Numbered from the stretch's first letter, positions 49,870 to 61,405 are shown. The stretch is DNA of 64,000 nt from Polynucleobacter necessarius (GCF_900095205.1 NZ_LT606951.1:868001-932000), one strand, 5' to 3'. A program made the numbers and translations. The notes: generated by a model not told the origin, from the sequence alone.

Positions 49870-51123
49870 ATGGCTCAAATTAAGAATTACACCCTCAATT
49901 TTGGTCCTCAGCATCCTGCTGCGCACGGCGTATTGCGCTTAGTGCTTGAGCTCGACGGTGAAGTGATTCAACGCGCTGATCCCCATATTGGTTTATTGCA
50001 CCGCGCGACAGAAAAATTAGCTGAAACACGTACTTGGATTCAAAACGTTCCCTATATGGATCGTTTGGATTACGTTTCAATGATGTCTAACGAACATGCT
50101 TATGTATTAGCTATTGAAAAGTTACTACAGGTTGATGTTCCTTTGCGTGCTCAATATATTCGTGTGATGTATGACGAGTTAACACGTCTATTGAATCATT
50201 TACTCTGGATTGGTTGTCATGGGCTAGACGTTGGCGCAATGGCAGTCTTTTTATACGCCTTCCGTGATCGTGAAGATATTTTTGATATGTATGAAGCAGT
50301 ATCTGGTGCACGTATGCACGCAGCTTACTATCGTCCAGGAGGCGTCTATCGTGACTTGCCAGATCAAATGGCTCAGTACACGAAGAACAAAATTCGCAGT
50401 GCATCCGCTATCAAGCGTTTGAATGAAAACCGAAGTGGAACTTTGTTGGACTTCATTGAGCAATTTACGAATGGCTTTGACGCCAATGTTGATGAGTATT
50501 GCAATCTCTTGACGGATAACCGTATTTGGAAACAGCGACTAGTCAATATCGGCATTGTTACTCCTGAGCGCGCATTACAACTTGGCTTTACTGGCCCAAT
50601 GTTGCGTGGTTCTGGTATCGAGTGGGATTTGCGCAAGAAACAACCCTACGAAGTCTATGACTGTTTAGATTTTGATATTCCAGTTGGTATGAATGGAGAT
50701 TCTTACGACCGCTATTTAGTACGCATGGAAGAGATGCGTCAATCCAATCGCATCATTAAACAGTGCGTAGCATGGTTGAAGGCTAATCCAGGTTCTGTGA
50801 TGAGTGATAACCATAAGGTTTCTCCGCCGAAGCGCGTCGATATGAAAACCAATATGGAAGAATTGATTCACCATTTCAAACTCTTTACTGAAGGCATTCA
50901 CGTCCCTGATGGTGAGGCTTACTCAGCTGTTGAACATCCTAAGGGCGAGTTTGGAATCTACTTAATTTCAGATGGTGCTAATAAGCCTTATCGCATGAAG
51001 ATTCGCGCCCCTGGTTTTGTACATCTTTCCGCAATGGATGAGATGTCTCGTGGGCATATGTTGGCCGATGCGGTAACCATTATTGGTACCCAAGATATTG
51101 TGTTCGGGGAGATTGACCGCTAA
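49870..51123 (+). CDS. nuoD: NADH-quinone oxidoreductase subunit D
   Basis: Intact 417-residue 49-kDa subunit that forms the quinone pocket with NuoB. Signatures: [60 protein letters not shown] and the C-terminal [20 protein letters not shown] with [19 protein letters not shown]. The HPAAHG loop His contacts quinone in known structures. Confidence 0.97.
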   Translation: MAQIKNYTLNFGPQHPAAHGVLRLVLELDGEVIQRADPHIGLLHRATEKLAETRTWIQNVPYMDRLDYVSMMSNEHAYVLAIEKLLQVDVPLRAQYIRVMYDELTRLLNHLLWIGCHGLDVGAMAVFLYAFRDREDIFDMYEAVSGARMHAAYYRPGGVYRDLPDQMAQYTKNKIRSASAIKRLNENRSGTLLDFIEQFTNGFDANVDEYCNLLTDNRIWKQRLVNIGIVTPERALQLGFTGPMLRGSGIEWDLRKKQPYEVYDCLDFDIPVGMNGDSYDRYLVRMEEMRQSNRIIKQCVAWLKANPGSVMSDNHKVSPPKRVDMKTNMEELIHHFKLFTEGIHVPDGEAYSAVEHPKGEFGIYLISDGANKPYRMKIRAPGFVHLSAMDEMSRGHMLADAVTIIGTQDIVFGEIDR

Positions 51124-51146
51124 TTCAGCGTGCCAAGGAATATTTA

Positions 51147-51650
51147 ATGACTACTCTTCAACTATCCGAAAAGACCTTAGCTGATATTCATCGCAATATC
51201 GCCAAGTACCCACCAGAGCATAAACAGTCTGCAGTGATGGCTTGTTTGATCGCAGCGCAAACAGAGGTGGGCTGGGTTTCCCCAGAGGTGATCGAAACCA
51301 TTGCACAAATTTTAGAGATGCCGAGTATTGCTGTTGATGAAATAGCTACTTTCTACAACATGTACAACACCAAAAAAATTGGTAAATACAAATTGGTAAT
51401 CTGTACTAATTTGCCATGTCAATTAACCCATGGTGAGACAGCTGCAACCTATTTAAAAGAAGCGCTTGGGATTGGCTACAACGAAACCACTCCATGCGGT
51501 ACCTTTACCCTAAAAGAGGGTGAGTGCATGGGTGCGTGCGGTGACTCACCGGTGATGTTGGTGAATGACAAGCGCATATGTAGTTTTATGAGCAAAGAAA
51601 AGATTGATGCTTTGTTAAATGAACTCCGTGCAGAAGGGAAAGCAGCATGA
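51147..51650 (+). CDS. nuoE: NADH-quinone oxidoreductase subunit E
   Basis: Intact 167-residue 24-kDa subunit with the N1a 2Fe-2S cluster. Thioredoxin-like fold with ligands in [13 protein letters not shown] and [17 protein letters not shown]. It overlaps nuoF by 4 bases (ATGA), so the two are translated together. Confidence 0.97.
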   Translation: MTTLQLSEKTLADIHRNIAKYPPEHKQSAVMACLIAAQTEVGWVSPEVIETIAQILEMPSIAVDEIATFYNMYNTKKIGKYKLVICTNLPCQLTHGETAATYLKEALGIGYNETTPCGTFTLKEGECMGACGDSPVMLVNDKRICSFMSKEKIDALLNELRAEGKAA

Positions 51651-52945
51651 CCAGCCTGCACGATCGCCATATCAAGCCTTTAATTCTTGCTGGATTGAAT
51701 GGTGAAAACTGGCGTTTAAAAGATTACGAAAGCCGTGGCGGCTATCAGCAATTACGTCGTTTGATTAACGATAAAGTTGCACCAGATTCCATCATTGCAG
51801 AATTAAAAGCATCCTCATTACGTGGCCGTGGAGGCGCAGGATTTCCAACAGGTTTGAAGTGGAGCTTTATGCCACGTCAATTTCCTGGTCAAAAATATTT
51901 GGTTTGTAATAGTGATGAAGGTGAGCCAGGTACTTTTAAAGACCGCGACATCATGCGTTACAACCCGCATGCCTTGATTGAGGGAATGATCATTGGTGCA
52001 TACACCATGGGCATCTCTACTGGATACAACTATATCCACGGTGAAATTTGGGAAGTGTATTCACGTTTTGAAGAGGCTCTTGAAGAGGCTCGCGCAGCTG
52101 GCTATTTAGGCGATAAAATTCTAGGAAGTGATTTCTCATTCCAGCTGCATGCCGCTCCAGGTTGGGGCGCATATATATGTGGTGAAGAGACTGCATTGCT
52201 TGAGTCTTTAGAGGGAAAGAAAGGCCAGCCACGCTTCAAGCCTCCATTTCCTGCAAGTTTTGGTTTGTACGGCAAACCGACAACTATTAACAATACCGAA
52301 ACATTTGCTGCGGTGCCATTTATCTTGGCAATTGGCGGACAGGCTTATCTAGATCTTGGCAAGCCTAATAATGGTGGCACAAAGATATTCTCAATTTCTG
52401 GTGATGTAGTTCATCCTGGAAATTATGAGATCCCATTGGGTACGCCATTTGCAGAGCTATTAAAGCTTGCTGGCGATATGCGTGATGGTAAAGCCTTGAA
52501 AGCAGTTATTCCTGGCGGATCTTCATCGCCTGTTGTGCCTGGCGCACAAATGATGGATCTAACGATGGATTATGACAGCATTGCTAAAGCAGGCTCCATG
52601 TTGGGGTCCGGTGCTGTGATTGTGATGAATGAAACGCGTTGTATGGTTCGCGCATTAGAGCGTCTGTCTTACTTCTATCACGAAGAATCATGCGGTCAAT
52701 GCACTCCATGTCGTGAAGGTATTGGTTGGTTATGGCGCATTGTTCACCGTATTGAGCATGGTGAGGGACGTCCAGAGGATATGGATCTGCTAAATGATGT
52801 AGCAGCCAATATTCAAGGTCGTACGATTTGCGCGTTAGGTGATGCAGCTGCTATGCCCGTACGTGGCATGTTGAAGCATTACATGGATGAGTTTGCGTAT
52901 CACGTAGAACATAAGCGCTGCTTAGACTCTGCGAAACCTTTATAA
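51647..52945 (+). CDS. nuoF: NADH-quinone oxidoreductase subunit F
   Basis: Intact 432-residue NADH-binding subunit with FMN and cluster N3. Visible motifs: [17 protein letters not shown] (nucleotide binding), [37 protein letters not shown], and the 4Fe-4S ligands in [17 protein letters not shown] with a last Cys in [12 protein letters not shown]. It takes electrons from NADH. Confidence 0.97.
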   Translation: MTSLHDRHIKPLILAGLNGENWRLKDYESRGGYQQLRRLINDKVAPDSIIAELKASSLRGRGGAGFPTGLKWSFMPRQFPGQKYLVCNSDEGEPGTFKDRDIMRYNPHALIEGMIIGAYTMGISTGYNYIHGEIWEVYSRFEEALEEARAAGYLGDKILGSDFSFQLHAAPGWGAYICGEETALLESLEGKKGQPRFKPPFPASFGLYGKPTTINNTETFAAVPFILAIGGQAYLDLGKPNNGGTKIFSISGDVVHPGNYEIPLGTPFAELLKLAGDMRDGKALKAVIPGGSSSPVVPGAQMMDLTMDYDSIAKAGSMLGSGAVIVMNETRCMVRALERLSYFYHEESCGQCTPCREGIGWLWRIVHRIEHGEGRPEDMDLLNDVAANIQGRTICALGDAAAMPVRGMLKHYMDEFAYHVEHKRCLDSAKPL

Positions 52946-52977
52946 AGATCTAGAGCACGGGATATCTAAAAGTGAGC

Positions 52978-55296
52978 ATGGTAGAAATCGAATTAGATGG
53001 TAAGGCAGTAGAGGTTCCGCAAGGTTCGATGGTGATGCATGCCGCGAATAAGCTTGGCACCTACGTCCCTCACTTCTGCTATCACAAGAAATTATCCATC
53101 GCTGCTAACTGTCGTATGTGTTTAGTTGAGGTAGAAAAAGCGCCTAAGCCTCTGCCTGCTTGTGCTACTCCGGTAACTCAAGGCATGAAGGTGTTTACAC
53201 ATTCTGCTAAAGCAGTTGAAGCTCAACGTTCTGTAATGGAGTTCTTGTTAATTAACCATCCATTGGATTGCCCAATATGCGATCAAGGTGGAGAGTGTCA
53301 GCTACAAGATTTAGCTGTGGGTTACGGTAAGTCCAACTCTCGTTACGATGAAGAGAAGCGAGTCGTATTCCATAAGAATGTTGGTCCATTGATTTCTATG
53401 CAAGAGATGACCCGTTGTATTCACTGCACTCGTTGTGTGCGCTTTGGTCAAGAAGTTGCCGGCGTAATGGAGTTAGGAATGATTAACCGTGGTGAGCATT
53501 CAGAGATCACCACCTTCGTTGGTCAAACTGTAGACTCAGAGTTATCTGGAAATATGATTGATTTGTGCCCAGTTGGCGCATTGACTAGCAAGCCTTTCCG
53601 CTATGCTGCGCGTACTTGGGAATTAGGTCGTAAGCGTTCAGTAAGCCCGCACGACAGTTTGGGTTCAAATACTACCGTTCAGACTAAAGCCAATAAAGTC
53701 ATGCGTGTAGTTGCTCTCGAGAATGAGGCAATTAATGAATGTTGGATTAGCGATCGTGATCGCTTCTCTTATGAAGGATTAAATAGTGCGGACCGCGTAA
53801 CTACACCTATGGTGAAGCAGGGTGGCCAATGGCTAGAAACTGATTGGCAGTCTGCATTAGATTACGTTGCGCATTCACTTAAAACAATCGCATCAGAAAG
53901 TGGGCCGGAGTCTATTGGCACCTTAGCTCATCCTATTTCTAGCACGGAAGAATTACATCTTCTGCAAAAGATGGTTCGCAGTTTAGGCTCCAATCAAGTA
54001 GATACACGTTTGCGCCAAACAGATGTAAACGCTTCTGCCAGCGCACCTTGGTTGGGCATGCCGATTGCTAAGGTTGGTGAGCTTGATCGTGCTTTGATTA
54101 TCGGTAGCTTCCTGCGTAAGGATCAGCCAGTCTTGGCAGCCCGTATCCGCACTGCAAGCAAACGTGGTGGTTTGCAAGTATTGCGTATTGATGCCGGTGG
54201 CGATGATTGGTTAATTGCTAGCAATGGTATTTCAGTTGCACCAAGCGCTTGGCTTAATGCACTAACTGAAGTTGCACTTGCTGTTGCTAAAGCGAAGTCA
54301 GTTAGCGCCCCAGTTGGGACTTTTAACTTGCCGGTGTCACCAGCGGCACAAAAGATTGCTGATAGTCTGCTCTCAGGTCAGGCTTCCGCTGTTTTACTTG
54401 GTTCTGCTGCAATATCGCATCATCATGCATCTGATTTGCAAGTTATGGCGCAATTTATTGCTGAGCAGACTGGCGCAACATTAGGCTTCTTGCCCGTGGG
54501 CGGTAATGCGGTAGGTGCATCATTAGTTAAGGCTAACGGCGTTGGTATTGATTCTGTACTTTCGGGCGATCGTCGCGCAGTGATCTTAATGAATATTGAG
54601 CCGGATTCTGATTTGCCTAACCCAAAACAGGCTAGAGTAGCTTTGGCGAATGCCAACACTGTGATTGCATTGAGCGCCTATAAATCTGCCGATTTATTAG
54701 AAGTTGCAGACGTTATCTTGCCGATTACTCCATTTACAGAAACAGTATCCACATTTGTAAATCTTGAGGGTAGAGCCCAAACAGTACAACCCGCAGTTAA
54801 GCCTCTTGGCGATTCACGTCCTGGATGGAAGGTGTTACGTGTTCTCGGTGGCCTGTTGGGATTAGATGGTTTCTTATTTAATATGCCTGAAGAAGTCTTA
54901 GGTGAAGCTTTGGACGAGAGTTACTGCACTCGCTTGGACAATCAAGTATGTCGTACGACTATTGCTAATGGAAATTTAGCTCCATTGAATGGTCTCGAGC
55001 GTTTGTCTGACGTCAATATCTACGCTGGCGACCAAATTGTTCGTCGTTCATCTGCCCTACAACTTACCCGTGATGCAAAGCGTGGAAATCAAGTTGGTTT
55101 AAGTCAAAAAACATTCACTGAATTAGGTTTGAGTGAGGGTGATGCAGTGCGGGTTACCCAAGATAACCAATCTGTTGATATGCCAGCATCATTAGAGGCA
55201 AATCTAGCGCCAGGTGCCGTCAGAATATCTGCTGGTACTATGGCTAGTGCGAAATTAGGATCAATGTTTGGTCCAGTAACTGTTAGTAAGGCATAA
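52978..55296 (+). CDS. nuoG: NADH-quinone oxidoreductase subunit G
   Basis: Intact, 772 residues from ATG 52978, which gives the usual MVEIELDGKAVEVPQGSM; a GTG at 52972 would add two residues. The 2Fe-2S domain has CRMCLVEVEKAPKPLPACAT, then HPLDCPICDQGGECQLQD (His-ligated cluster) and CIHCTRCVRFGQEV; the C-terminal molybdopterin-oxidoreductase-like region (residues about 220-770) is catalytically inactive in this family. It carries electrons along the peripheral arm. Confidence 0.96.
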   Translation: MVEIELDGKAVEVPQGSMVMHAANKLGTYVPHFCYHKKLSIAANCRMCLVEVEKAPKPLPACATPVTQGMKVFTHSAKAVEAQRSVMEFLLINHPLDCPICDQGGECQLQDLAVGYGKSNSRYDEEKRVVFHKNVGPLISMQEMTRCIHCTRCVRFGQEVAGVMELGMINRGEHSEITTFVGQTVDSELSGNMIDLCPVGALTSKPFRYAARTWELGRKRSVSPHDSLGSNTTVQTKANKVMRVVALENEAINECWISDRDRFSYEGLNSADRVTTPMVKQGGQWLETDWQSALDYVAHSLKTIASESGPESIGTLAHPISSTEELHLLQKMVRSLGSNQVDTRLRQTDVNASASAPWLGMPIAKVGELDRALIIGSFLRKDQPVLAARIRTASKRGGLQVLRIDAGGDDWLIASNGISVAPSAWLNALTEVALAVAKAKSVSAPVGTFNLPVSPAAQKIADSLLSGQASAVLLGSAAISHHHASDLQVMAQFIAEQTGATLGFLPVGGNAVGASLVKANGVGIDSVLSGDRRAVILMNIEPDSDLPNPKQARVALANANTVIALSAYKSADLLEVADVILPITPFTETVSTFVNLEGRAQTVQPAVKPLGDSRPGWKVLRVLGGLLGLDGFLFNMPEEVLGEALDESYCTRLDNQVCRTTIANGNLAPLNGLERLSDVNIYAGDQIVRRSSALQLTRDAKRGNQVGLSQKTFTELGLSEGDAVRVTQDNQSVDMPASLEANLAPGAVRISAGTMASAKLGSMFGPVTVSKA

Positions 55297-55304
55297 GGTA
55301 AGAG

Positions 55305-56378
55305 ATGGATAATTTCTTGAACCTCGTTACCACCCAAGGTGAAGCTATATTTGGTTCTTTGTGGCCATTGGTTTGGGCATTGGTGCGCATCGTCATTATC
55401 GTATTGCCAATGTTTAGTTGTGTGGCCTACTTAACACTCTGGGAAAGAAAGCTCATTGGTTGGATGCACATCCGCCTTGGACCAAATCATGTAGGCCCAC
55501 TTGGTTTACTACAGCCAATCGCAGACGCATTAAAACTCTTGATGAAGGAGATTATTTCTCCAGCCCAAGCGAGCAAGGTACTTTACTTTATCGCACCAAT
55601 CATGGTCATCATGCCTGCGTTTGCTGCATGGGCCGTTATTCCTTTTCAAGCAAAGATGGTTCTTGCAGACGTTAATGCTGGTCTTCTTTACATCATGGCG
55701 ATCTCATCTATTGGTGTCTATGGTGTCATTTTGGCTGGTTGGTCTTCAAACTCTAAATATCCATTCTTGGGTGCCATGCGTGCATCAGCTCAAATGATTT
55801 CTTATGAAATTGCAATGGGTTTTGCGCTCGTCACCGTTTTGCTGACATCAGGCTCTTTGAATTTGAGCACGATCGTTGCCTCTCAAGAGCAGGGCTACTT
55901 TGCTAGCATCGGCTTAAACTTCCTTTCTTGGAATTGGTTGCCATTGCTACCAATGTTCTTGATCTATTTCATCTCTGGTGTTGCTGAAACGAATCGTCAT
56001 CCATTTGACGTGGTCGAGGGTGAATCGGAGATTGTTGCAGGCCATATGGTTGAGTATTCAGGAATGTTTTTTGCGATGTTCTTCTTGGCTGAATATGCAA
56101 ACATGATTTTGATTGCAGCAGTTGCATCCATTATGTTCTTAGGTGGATGGCTACCAATTGTTGATTTGCCTATCTTGCGTGATATCCCAGGATTTTTCTG
56201 GTTATTTGGCAAAACTTTCTTTTTGCTTTCTTGTGTAATTTGGTTGCGCGCAACATTGCCGCGTTATCGCTATGACCAAATTATGCGTTTGGGCTGGAAA
56301 ATTTTTATTCCCATCTCGGCATTCTGGATGGTTGTTATCGGCGCATGGGTGGTGTCACCATGGAATATTTGGAAATAA
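55305..56378 (+). CDS. nuoH: NADH-quinone oxidoreductase subunit H
   Basis: Intact 357-residue membrane subunit with about eight segments, joining the quinone site to the proton channels. Signatures: [60 protein letters not shown] and [20 protein letters not shown]. It starts 8 bases after nuoG. Confidence 0.97.
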   Translation: MDNFLNLVTTQGEAIFGSLWPLVWALVRIVIIVLPMFSCVAYLTLWERKLIGWMHIRLGPNHVGPLGLLQPIADALKLLMKEIISPAQASKVLYFIAPIMVIMPAFAAWAVIPFQAKMVLADVNAGLLYIMAISSIGVYGVILAGWSSNSKYPFLGAMRASAQMISYEIAMGFALVTVLLTSGSLNLSTIVASQEQGYFASIGLNFLSWNWLPLLPMFLIYFISGVAETNRHPFDVVEGESEIVAGHMVEYSGMFFAMFFLAEYANMILIAAVASIMFLGGWLPIVDLPILRDIPGFFWLFGKTFFLLSCVIWLRATLPRYRYDQIMRLGWKIFIPISAFWMVVIGAWVVSPWNIWK

Positions 56379-56389
56379 GTTGATCAATC

Positions 56390-56881
56390 ATGTTTAAGAA
56401 AATTTCCCAATTCCTAGATAGCTTGATGCTCAAAGACATCTTGACTGGTATGTCAATTACCGGTCGTTATCTCTTTAAACCCAAGATTACTGTTCAATAT
56501 CCGGACGAAAAGACGCCATTGTCTAATCGCTTTCGTGGACTACATGCGCTGCGTCGTTATGAAAACGGCGAAGAGCGTTGCATTGGTTGTAAGCTCTGCG
56601 AAGCTGTTTGCCCAGCTTATGCAATCAATATTGAAACCGCTGAGCGTGATGATGGCACTCGTCGCACAAGCCGTTACGACATTGATTTAACTAAGTGTAT
56701 TTTCTGTGGCTTTTGTGAAGAAGCTTGTCCAGTCGATGCGATTGTTGAGACTAATATTTTTGAATACTTTGGCGATAAGCGCGGCGATTTGTATTTCACT
56801 AAAGAAATGCTTTTGGCTGTTGGTGATAAGTATGAAAAAGATATTGCTGCTAACTGTGCAATTGATGCACCTTACCGTTAA
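56390..56881 (+). CDS. nuoI: NADH-quinone oxidoreductase subunit I
   Basis: Intact 163-residue ferredoxin-like subunit with clusters N6a and N6b: [16 protein letters not shown] and [18 protein letters not shown]. The N-terminal helix anchors it to the membrane ([20 protein letters not shown]). Confidence 0.97.
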   Translation: MFKKISQFLDSLMLKDILTGMSITGRYLFKPKITVQYPDEKTPLSNRFRGLHALRRYENGEERCIGCKLCEAVCPAYAINIETAERDDGTRRTSRYDIDLTKCIFCGFCEEACPVDAIVETNIFEYFGDKRGDLYFTKEMLLAVGDKYEKDIAANCAIDAPYR

Positions 56882-56901
56882 TCGAATCGAGTTTAACTAA
56901 T

Positions 56902-57549
56902 ATGACATTCGATCCATCTACATTATTTGCTGTCTTCTTTTACGGCTTCGCTGGCTTGCTAGGGATTTCTGCTTTACATGTGATTACAGCCCGCAATCCA
57001 GTTCATGCAGCACTATTTCTGGTATTAGCTTTCTTCTGTGCATCTGGTCTTTGGATGCTGTTAAAGGCAGAGTTCTTGAGCTTGGCTCTAATTTTGGTTT
57101 ATGTTGGCGCTGTAATGGTGCTATTCCTCTTTGTAGTGATGATGTTGGATTTGGATTTAGAGCATTTGCGCTGTGACTTTAAAAAGTTTTTACCGGTTGC
57201 CTTTTTGATGGGTGCTGTAGTCGTCTTAGAGTTATCTATTGTGATTATTCGTAGCTTTATTGGCACAAATGCTCCTGTCCAGCCCATGCCAGAAGAAATG
57301 ATGGCAAACAATACTCAAGCTTTAGGTATGTTGATTTTTGTAGACTACGTCTACGCATTTGAGGTCGCTGGCGTCATCCTTTTGGTGGCAATTATTGCTG
57401 CTGTTGCCTTGACCTTACGTAATAGAAAAGACTCCAAGTCGCAAAATATTCACGAACAAGTTAATGTTATTGCTGCTGATCGTATGCGTATTGTGAAAAT
57501 GAGTTCAGATATAGCTGCAAAACAAGATGCAAGAGGAGAAAAGAAATAA
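56902..57549 (+). CDS. nuoJ: NADH-quinone oxidoreductase subunit J
   Basis: Intact 215-residue membrane subunit with five hydrophobic segments ([78 protein letters not shown]). The conserved [19 protein letters not shown] contains the pi-bulge region. It ends in TAA at 57547-57549, which overlaps the altered start of nuoK; a TGA in the ancestor is likely. Confidence 0.95.
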   Translation: MTFDPSTLFAVFFYGFAGLLGISALHVITARNPVHAALFLVLAFFCASGLWMLLKAEFLSLALILVYVGAVMVLFLFVVMMLDLDLEHLRCDFKKFLPVAFLMGAVVVLELSIVIIRSFIGTNAPVQPMPEEMMANNTQALGMLIFVDYVYAFEVAGVILLVAIIAAVALTLRNRKDSKSQNIHEQVNVIAADRMRIVKMSSDIAAKQDARGEKK

Positions 57550-57854
57550 ATATCACTCTTGCTCATTACTTAGTACTTGGCGCAATATTATTTGCAACAA
57601 GTGTTATTGGAATCTTCTTAAATCGTAAGAATGTCATCGTATTGTTAATGGCAATTGAATTGATGCTGCTTGCGGTAAACATGAACTTTGTTGCCTTCTC
57701 TCATTACTTGGGAGATATGGTTGGTCAGGTATTCGTATTCTTTATTTTGACTGTGGCAGCTGCTGAAGCAGCCATTGGTTTGGCGATCTTGGTTGTCCTC
57801 TTCCGCAAGGTTGACACCATTAATGCCGAAGACCTTGACCACCTAAAGGGCTAG
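57546..57854 (+). CDS. nuoK: NADH-quinone oxidoreductase subunit K, start codon changed to ATA
   Basis: The 102-residue product begins [20 protein letters not shown], the family N-terminus, but the codon in the start position (57546-57548) is ATA, with an AGAGGAGAA ribosome site 4-9 bases before it. No ATG, GTG or TTG lies in frame until 57642, which would remove the whole first membrane segment. The rest is intact: [20 protein letters not shown] with the conserved Glu of the proton path and [20 protein letters not shown]. An ATG-to-ATA change, which at the same time turned the overlapping nuoJ stop TGA into TAA, is the simplest explanation. Initiation at ATA is possible but weak. Confidence 0.9.
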   Translation: MNITLAHYLVLGAILFATSVIGIFLNRKNVIVLLMAIELMLLAVNMNFVAFSHYLGDMVGQVFVFFILTVAAAEAAIGLAILVVLFRKVDTINAEDLDHLKG

Positions 57855-57856
57855 TC

Positions 57857-59914
57857 ATGCAATTGACATTAAATATTCCTGTACTCTGCGCCATTCCTTT
57901 GGCGCCTTTAGTCGGCTCAATGATTGCTGGTTTTTTTGGTACTAGATTAGGCGGCAATCGTATAGGCCAAGGCGCTAGCCAGTTTGTCACCATTTTGGGT
58001 GTAACTATTGCATTTGTTTTGTCATGTAGTGTCCTGGTCCAGGTAATGGACGGCTTCTATTTCAATGGAACCGTTTACCGCTGGATGCAGTTAGGTGAGT
58101 TCAATTTAGATATTGGTTTCTTAATAGATCCTCTTACGTCCACCATGATGTGTGTCGTGACTTTTGTATCGCTGATGGTTCACATTTATACGATTGGTTA
58201 TATGCAGGGCGAAGAAGGTTACAACCGTTTCTTCTCCTATATTTCACTGTTTACCTTTGCCATGCTGATGTTGGTAATGAGTAATAACTTGCTTCAACTC
58301 TTTTTTGGCTGGGAAGCAGTAGGTGTCGTCTCTTATTTATTGATTGGCTTTTACTTTGAGCGACAGTCTGCTGTCTTTGCCAATATGAAGGCCTTTTTGG
58401 TCAATCGTGTTGGTGACTTTGGATTCATCTTAGGTATTGGAATCCTACTGGCTAGCACAGGTTCCATGCAATACGACGTCATTTTTTCTCAGAATTCTGC
58501 ATTGGCCGCTCAAACCCTTCCGGGCACTAATTGGAGCTTGATGACCGTTGCATGCATTTGCCTATTTATTGGTGCTATGGGCAAGTCAGCTCAGTTCCCA
58601 TTGCATGTTTGGTTGCCTGACTCCATGGAAGGTCCAACACCTATCTCAGCATTAATTCACGCTGCAACCATGGTTACCGCTGGTATTTTTATGGTGACAC
58701 GTATGTCTCCATTGTTTGAGCTATTAGATAATGCACGGAGTTTCATTTTGGTAATTGGCTCAATCACAGCACTTTTCATGGGCTTTCTTGGCATTGTGCA
58801 AAACGATATCAAGCGTGTTGTTGCTTATTCAACTTTGTCCCAACTCGGATACATGACAGTTGCTCTAGGGGTCTCAGCGTATCCAGTGGCCATCTTCCAT
58901 TTAATGACGCATGCGTTCTTTAAAGCATTATTGTTCCTTGCTGCAGGTAGCGTCATTCTAGGTATGCACCACGAACAAGATATGCGTAAGATGGGTGGAT
59001 TATGGAAATACATGCCAATTACTTGCTTGATGATGTTATTGGGTAATTTAGCGCTGATTGGTACGCCATTTTTCTCTGGTTTTTATTCAAAAGATTCGAT
59101 TATTGGAGCGGTTGCTGCAAGCCATATTCCGGGATCTGGCTTTGCCTACTTTGCTGTGATGGCAAGTGTATTTGTAACTGCTTTGTATTCATTCCGTTTG
59201 TATTTTTACGTCTTTCATGGCAAAGCCCGTTGGGGCCATTTAGATGCACATGCGCATGATCACCATGAGCATGCAGAGCAGGGCGACGATTATGCGCACC
59301 ATGGATTGGCTCCAGGTGAGAAACCACATGAGTCTCCACTAGTGGTTACATTGCCACTTATTCTCTTGGCGATTCCATCCGTGATTATTGGTTTTTACAC
59401 AATCACACCATTATTGTTTGGCACATATTTTGGCGACTCTATCTTCATTGATTTAGCACGCCACCCAGTTATGAAAGAGTTGGCTGAAGAGTTCCATGGT
59501 TCAGTTGCTATGGCAATACATGCATTCACATCACCAGTATTGCTGTTGGTAGTTCTTGGGGTGCTAACTGCAGCCATTGGGTATCTATGGGCTCCTAAGT
59601 TGCCCGAAAAAGTTGCAGAAGCGTTTGCGCCCATTAAAAAACTCTTTGATAACAAATACTATCTTGATGAAATCAATCAGGCTGTATTTGCCAAAGGGCT
59701 TATTTGGATTGGCGGTTTCTTGTGGCATCGCGGTGATCAAAAAGTCATCGATGGATTCTTTGTTAACGGCAGCGCGTATGCAGTAGGACGCTTTGCTGGA
59801 GTTATTCGCCATTTGCAATCCGGTTACCTATATCACTATGCCTTTGCAATGATTGCTGGATTAGCGTTTTTGTTAGCCTGGGTTTTGTACGCTTACCTGC
59901 CTTTTGTTCGTTAG
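57857..59914 (+). CDS. nuoL: NADH-quinone oxidoreductase subunit L
   Basis: Intact 685-residue antiporter-like subunit with about sixteen segments and a long amphipathic C-terminal helix. Core signatures: LLQLFFGWEAVGVVSYLLIG with the key Glu, AQFPLHVWLPDSMEGPTPIS, ALIHAATMVTAGIFMVTRMS and LSQLGYMTVALGVSAYPVAI. A His-rich stretch (AHAHDHHEHAEQGDDYAHH) lies in the cytoplasmic or periplasmic loop near residues 465-485. It starts two bases after nuoK. Confidence 0.97.
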   Translation: MQLTLNIPVLCAIPLAPLVGSMIAGFFGTRLGGNRIGQGASQFVTILGVTIAFVLSCSVLVQVMDGFYFNGTVYRWMQLGEFNLDIGFLIDPLTSTMMCVVTFVSLMVHIYTIGYMQGEEGYNRFFSYISLFTFAMLMLVMSNNLLQLFFGWEAVGVVSYLLIGFYFERQSAVFANMKAFLVNRVGDFGFILGIGILLASTGSMQYDVIFSQNSALAAQTLPGTNWSLMTVACICLFIGAMGKSAQFPLHVWLPDSMEGPTPISALIHAATMVTAGIFMVTRMSPLFELLDNARSFILVIGSITALFMGFLGIVQNDIKRVVAYSTLSQLGYMTVALGVSAYPVAIFHLMTHAFFKALLFLAAGSVILGMHHEQDMRKMGGLWKYMPITCLMMLLGNLALIGTPFFSGFYSKDSIIGAVAASHIPGSGFAYFAVMASVFVTALYSFRLYFYVFHGKARWGHLDAHAHDHHEHAEQGDDYAHHGLAPGEKPHESPLVVTLPLILLAIPSVIIGFYTITPLLFGTYFGDSIFIDLARHPVMKELAEEFHGSVAMAIHAFTSPVLLLVVLGVLTAAIGYLWAPKLPEKVAEAFAPIKKLFDNKYYLDEINQAVFAKGLIWIGGFLWHRGDQKVIDGFFVNGSAYAVGRFAGVIRHLQSGYLYHYAFAMIAGLAFLLAWVLYAYLPFVR

Positions 59915-59938
59915 GCCTTTGTTACTTAAGTAGCCACT

Positions 59939-61405
59939 ATGATTCTTTCTTACGCCATCTGGATCCCAATTGTCTTTGGACTCATTATTTTGTTTTATGG
60001 GTCTGAAAAGCCAACTGCTGGAGTTCGCTGGTTAGCCCTATTTGGTGCTGTCCTCGGCTTTATTGCCACTTTACCTTTGGTACTGCAATTTGATATAGCC
60101 AACCCTGGCATGCAGTTTGTAGAAAAACTGAGTTGGATACCGCGTTACGACATTAACTATTACTTAGGTATAGACGGCATCTCCGTTTGGTTCATCGTAC
60201 TTACTGCTTTTATCAACATCATTGTGGTAATTGCTGCTTGGGAAGTGATTGATACCAAGGTATCTCAATACATGGCCTCATTCATGATCCTATCTGGGTT
60301 GATGATCGGTGTATTTAGTGCGCTTGATGCATTACTGTTTTATGTATTTTTTGAGGCAACGCTCATTCCAATGTACATTATTATTGGTGTATGGGGCGGG
60401 CATAACCGAATTTATGCAGCCTTCAAATTCTTTTTATATACCTTGCTAGGCTCCTTATTAACTTTAGTGGCCATGCTGTATTTGTATAACGTTACCAATA
60501 CCTTTGATATCTTGGCTTGGCAAAATGCGCGCTTGGATATCGTGGAGCAAATCTTATTATTTGCTGCATTCTTTATGGCATTTGCAGTTAAGGTACCAAT
60601 GTGGCCGTTGCATACTTGGTTGCCTGACGTGCACGTTGAAGCGCCAACTGGCGGCTCAGTAGTGTTGGCTGCCATTATGTTGAAACTCGGTGCCTATGGT
60701 TTCTTACGTTTCTCGCTCCCAATAGCGCCTGACGCAAGTCAATATTTAGGCCCATTTGTCATCTTCCTCTCATTGGTGGCCGTGATTTATGTTGGAGCAG
60801 TGGCTTTAGTCCAAAAGGACATGAAAAAGCTCGTTGCTTACTCCTCTGTAGCTCATATGGGTTTTGTGACCCTAGGATTCTTCCTCTTTAGTCCATTGGG
60901 CATAGAAGGTGGCATTGTGCAAATGATTTCGCACGGCTTTGTAGCAGGTGCGATGTTCCTTTCTATTGGCGTGCTTTATGACCGTATGCATACTCGTCAA
61001 ATTGCAGATTACGGCGGCGTGGTACATCGTATGCCCGCCTTTACTGCGTTTGCAGTATTGATGGCAATGGCCAACTGCGGATTGCCGGCTACCTCAGGAT
61101 TTGTTGGTGAATTTATGGTAATTTTGGCTGCCGTAGATTACGACTTTGTTATTGGCATCTTAGCTTCAACCGCTTTAATTCTTGGTGCAGCATATTCCTT
61201 GTGGATGGTTAAGCGAGTATTTTTTGGATCCATTAATAATACTCATGTTGAGGAATTGAAAGACCTGAACGGTCGTGAATATTTCATGATGGCAGTTCTC
61301 AGCGTCTGCGTAATTGGCATGGGTGTTTATCCAAAGCCATTTACCGACATCATTCATCCAGCCGTAATTAATCTGCTGCAGCATGTTGCTGTTAGCAAAC
61401 TCTGA
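59939..61405 (+). CDS. nuoM: NADH-quinone oxidoreductase subunit M
   Basis: Intact 488-residue antiporter-like proton channel with about fourteen segments. Signatures: LDALLFYVFFEATLIPMYII with the channel Glu, KVPMWPLHTWLPDVHVEAPT, LVAYSSVAHMGFVTLGFFLF and MANCGLPATSGFVGEFMVIL. It sits between nuoL and nuoN. Confidence 0.97.
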   Translation: MILSYAIWIPIVFGLIILFYGSEKPTAGVRWLALFGAVLGFIATLPLVLQFDIANPGMQFVEKLSWIPRYDINYYLGIDGISVWFIVLTAFINIIVVIAAWEVIDTKVSQYMASFMILSGLMIGVFSALDALLFYVFFEATLIPMYIIIGVWGGHNRIYAAFKFFLYTLLGSLLTLVAMLYLYNVTNTFDILAWQNARLDIVEQILLFAAFFMAFAVKVPMWPLHTWLPDVHVEAPTGGSVVLAAIMLKLGAYGFLRFSLPIAPDASQYLGPFVIFLSLVAVIYVGAVALVQKDMKKLVAYSSVAHMGFVTLGFFLFSPLGIEGGIVQMISHGFVAGAMFLSIGVLYDRMHTRQIADYGGVVHRMPAFTAFAVLMAMANCGLPATSGFVGEFMVILAAVDYDFVIGILASTALILGAAYSLWMVKRVFFGSINNTHVEELKDLNGREYFMMAVLSVCVIGMGVYPKPFTDIIHPAVINLLQHVAVSKL

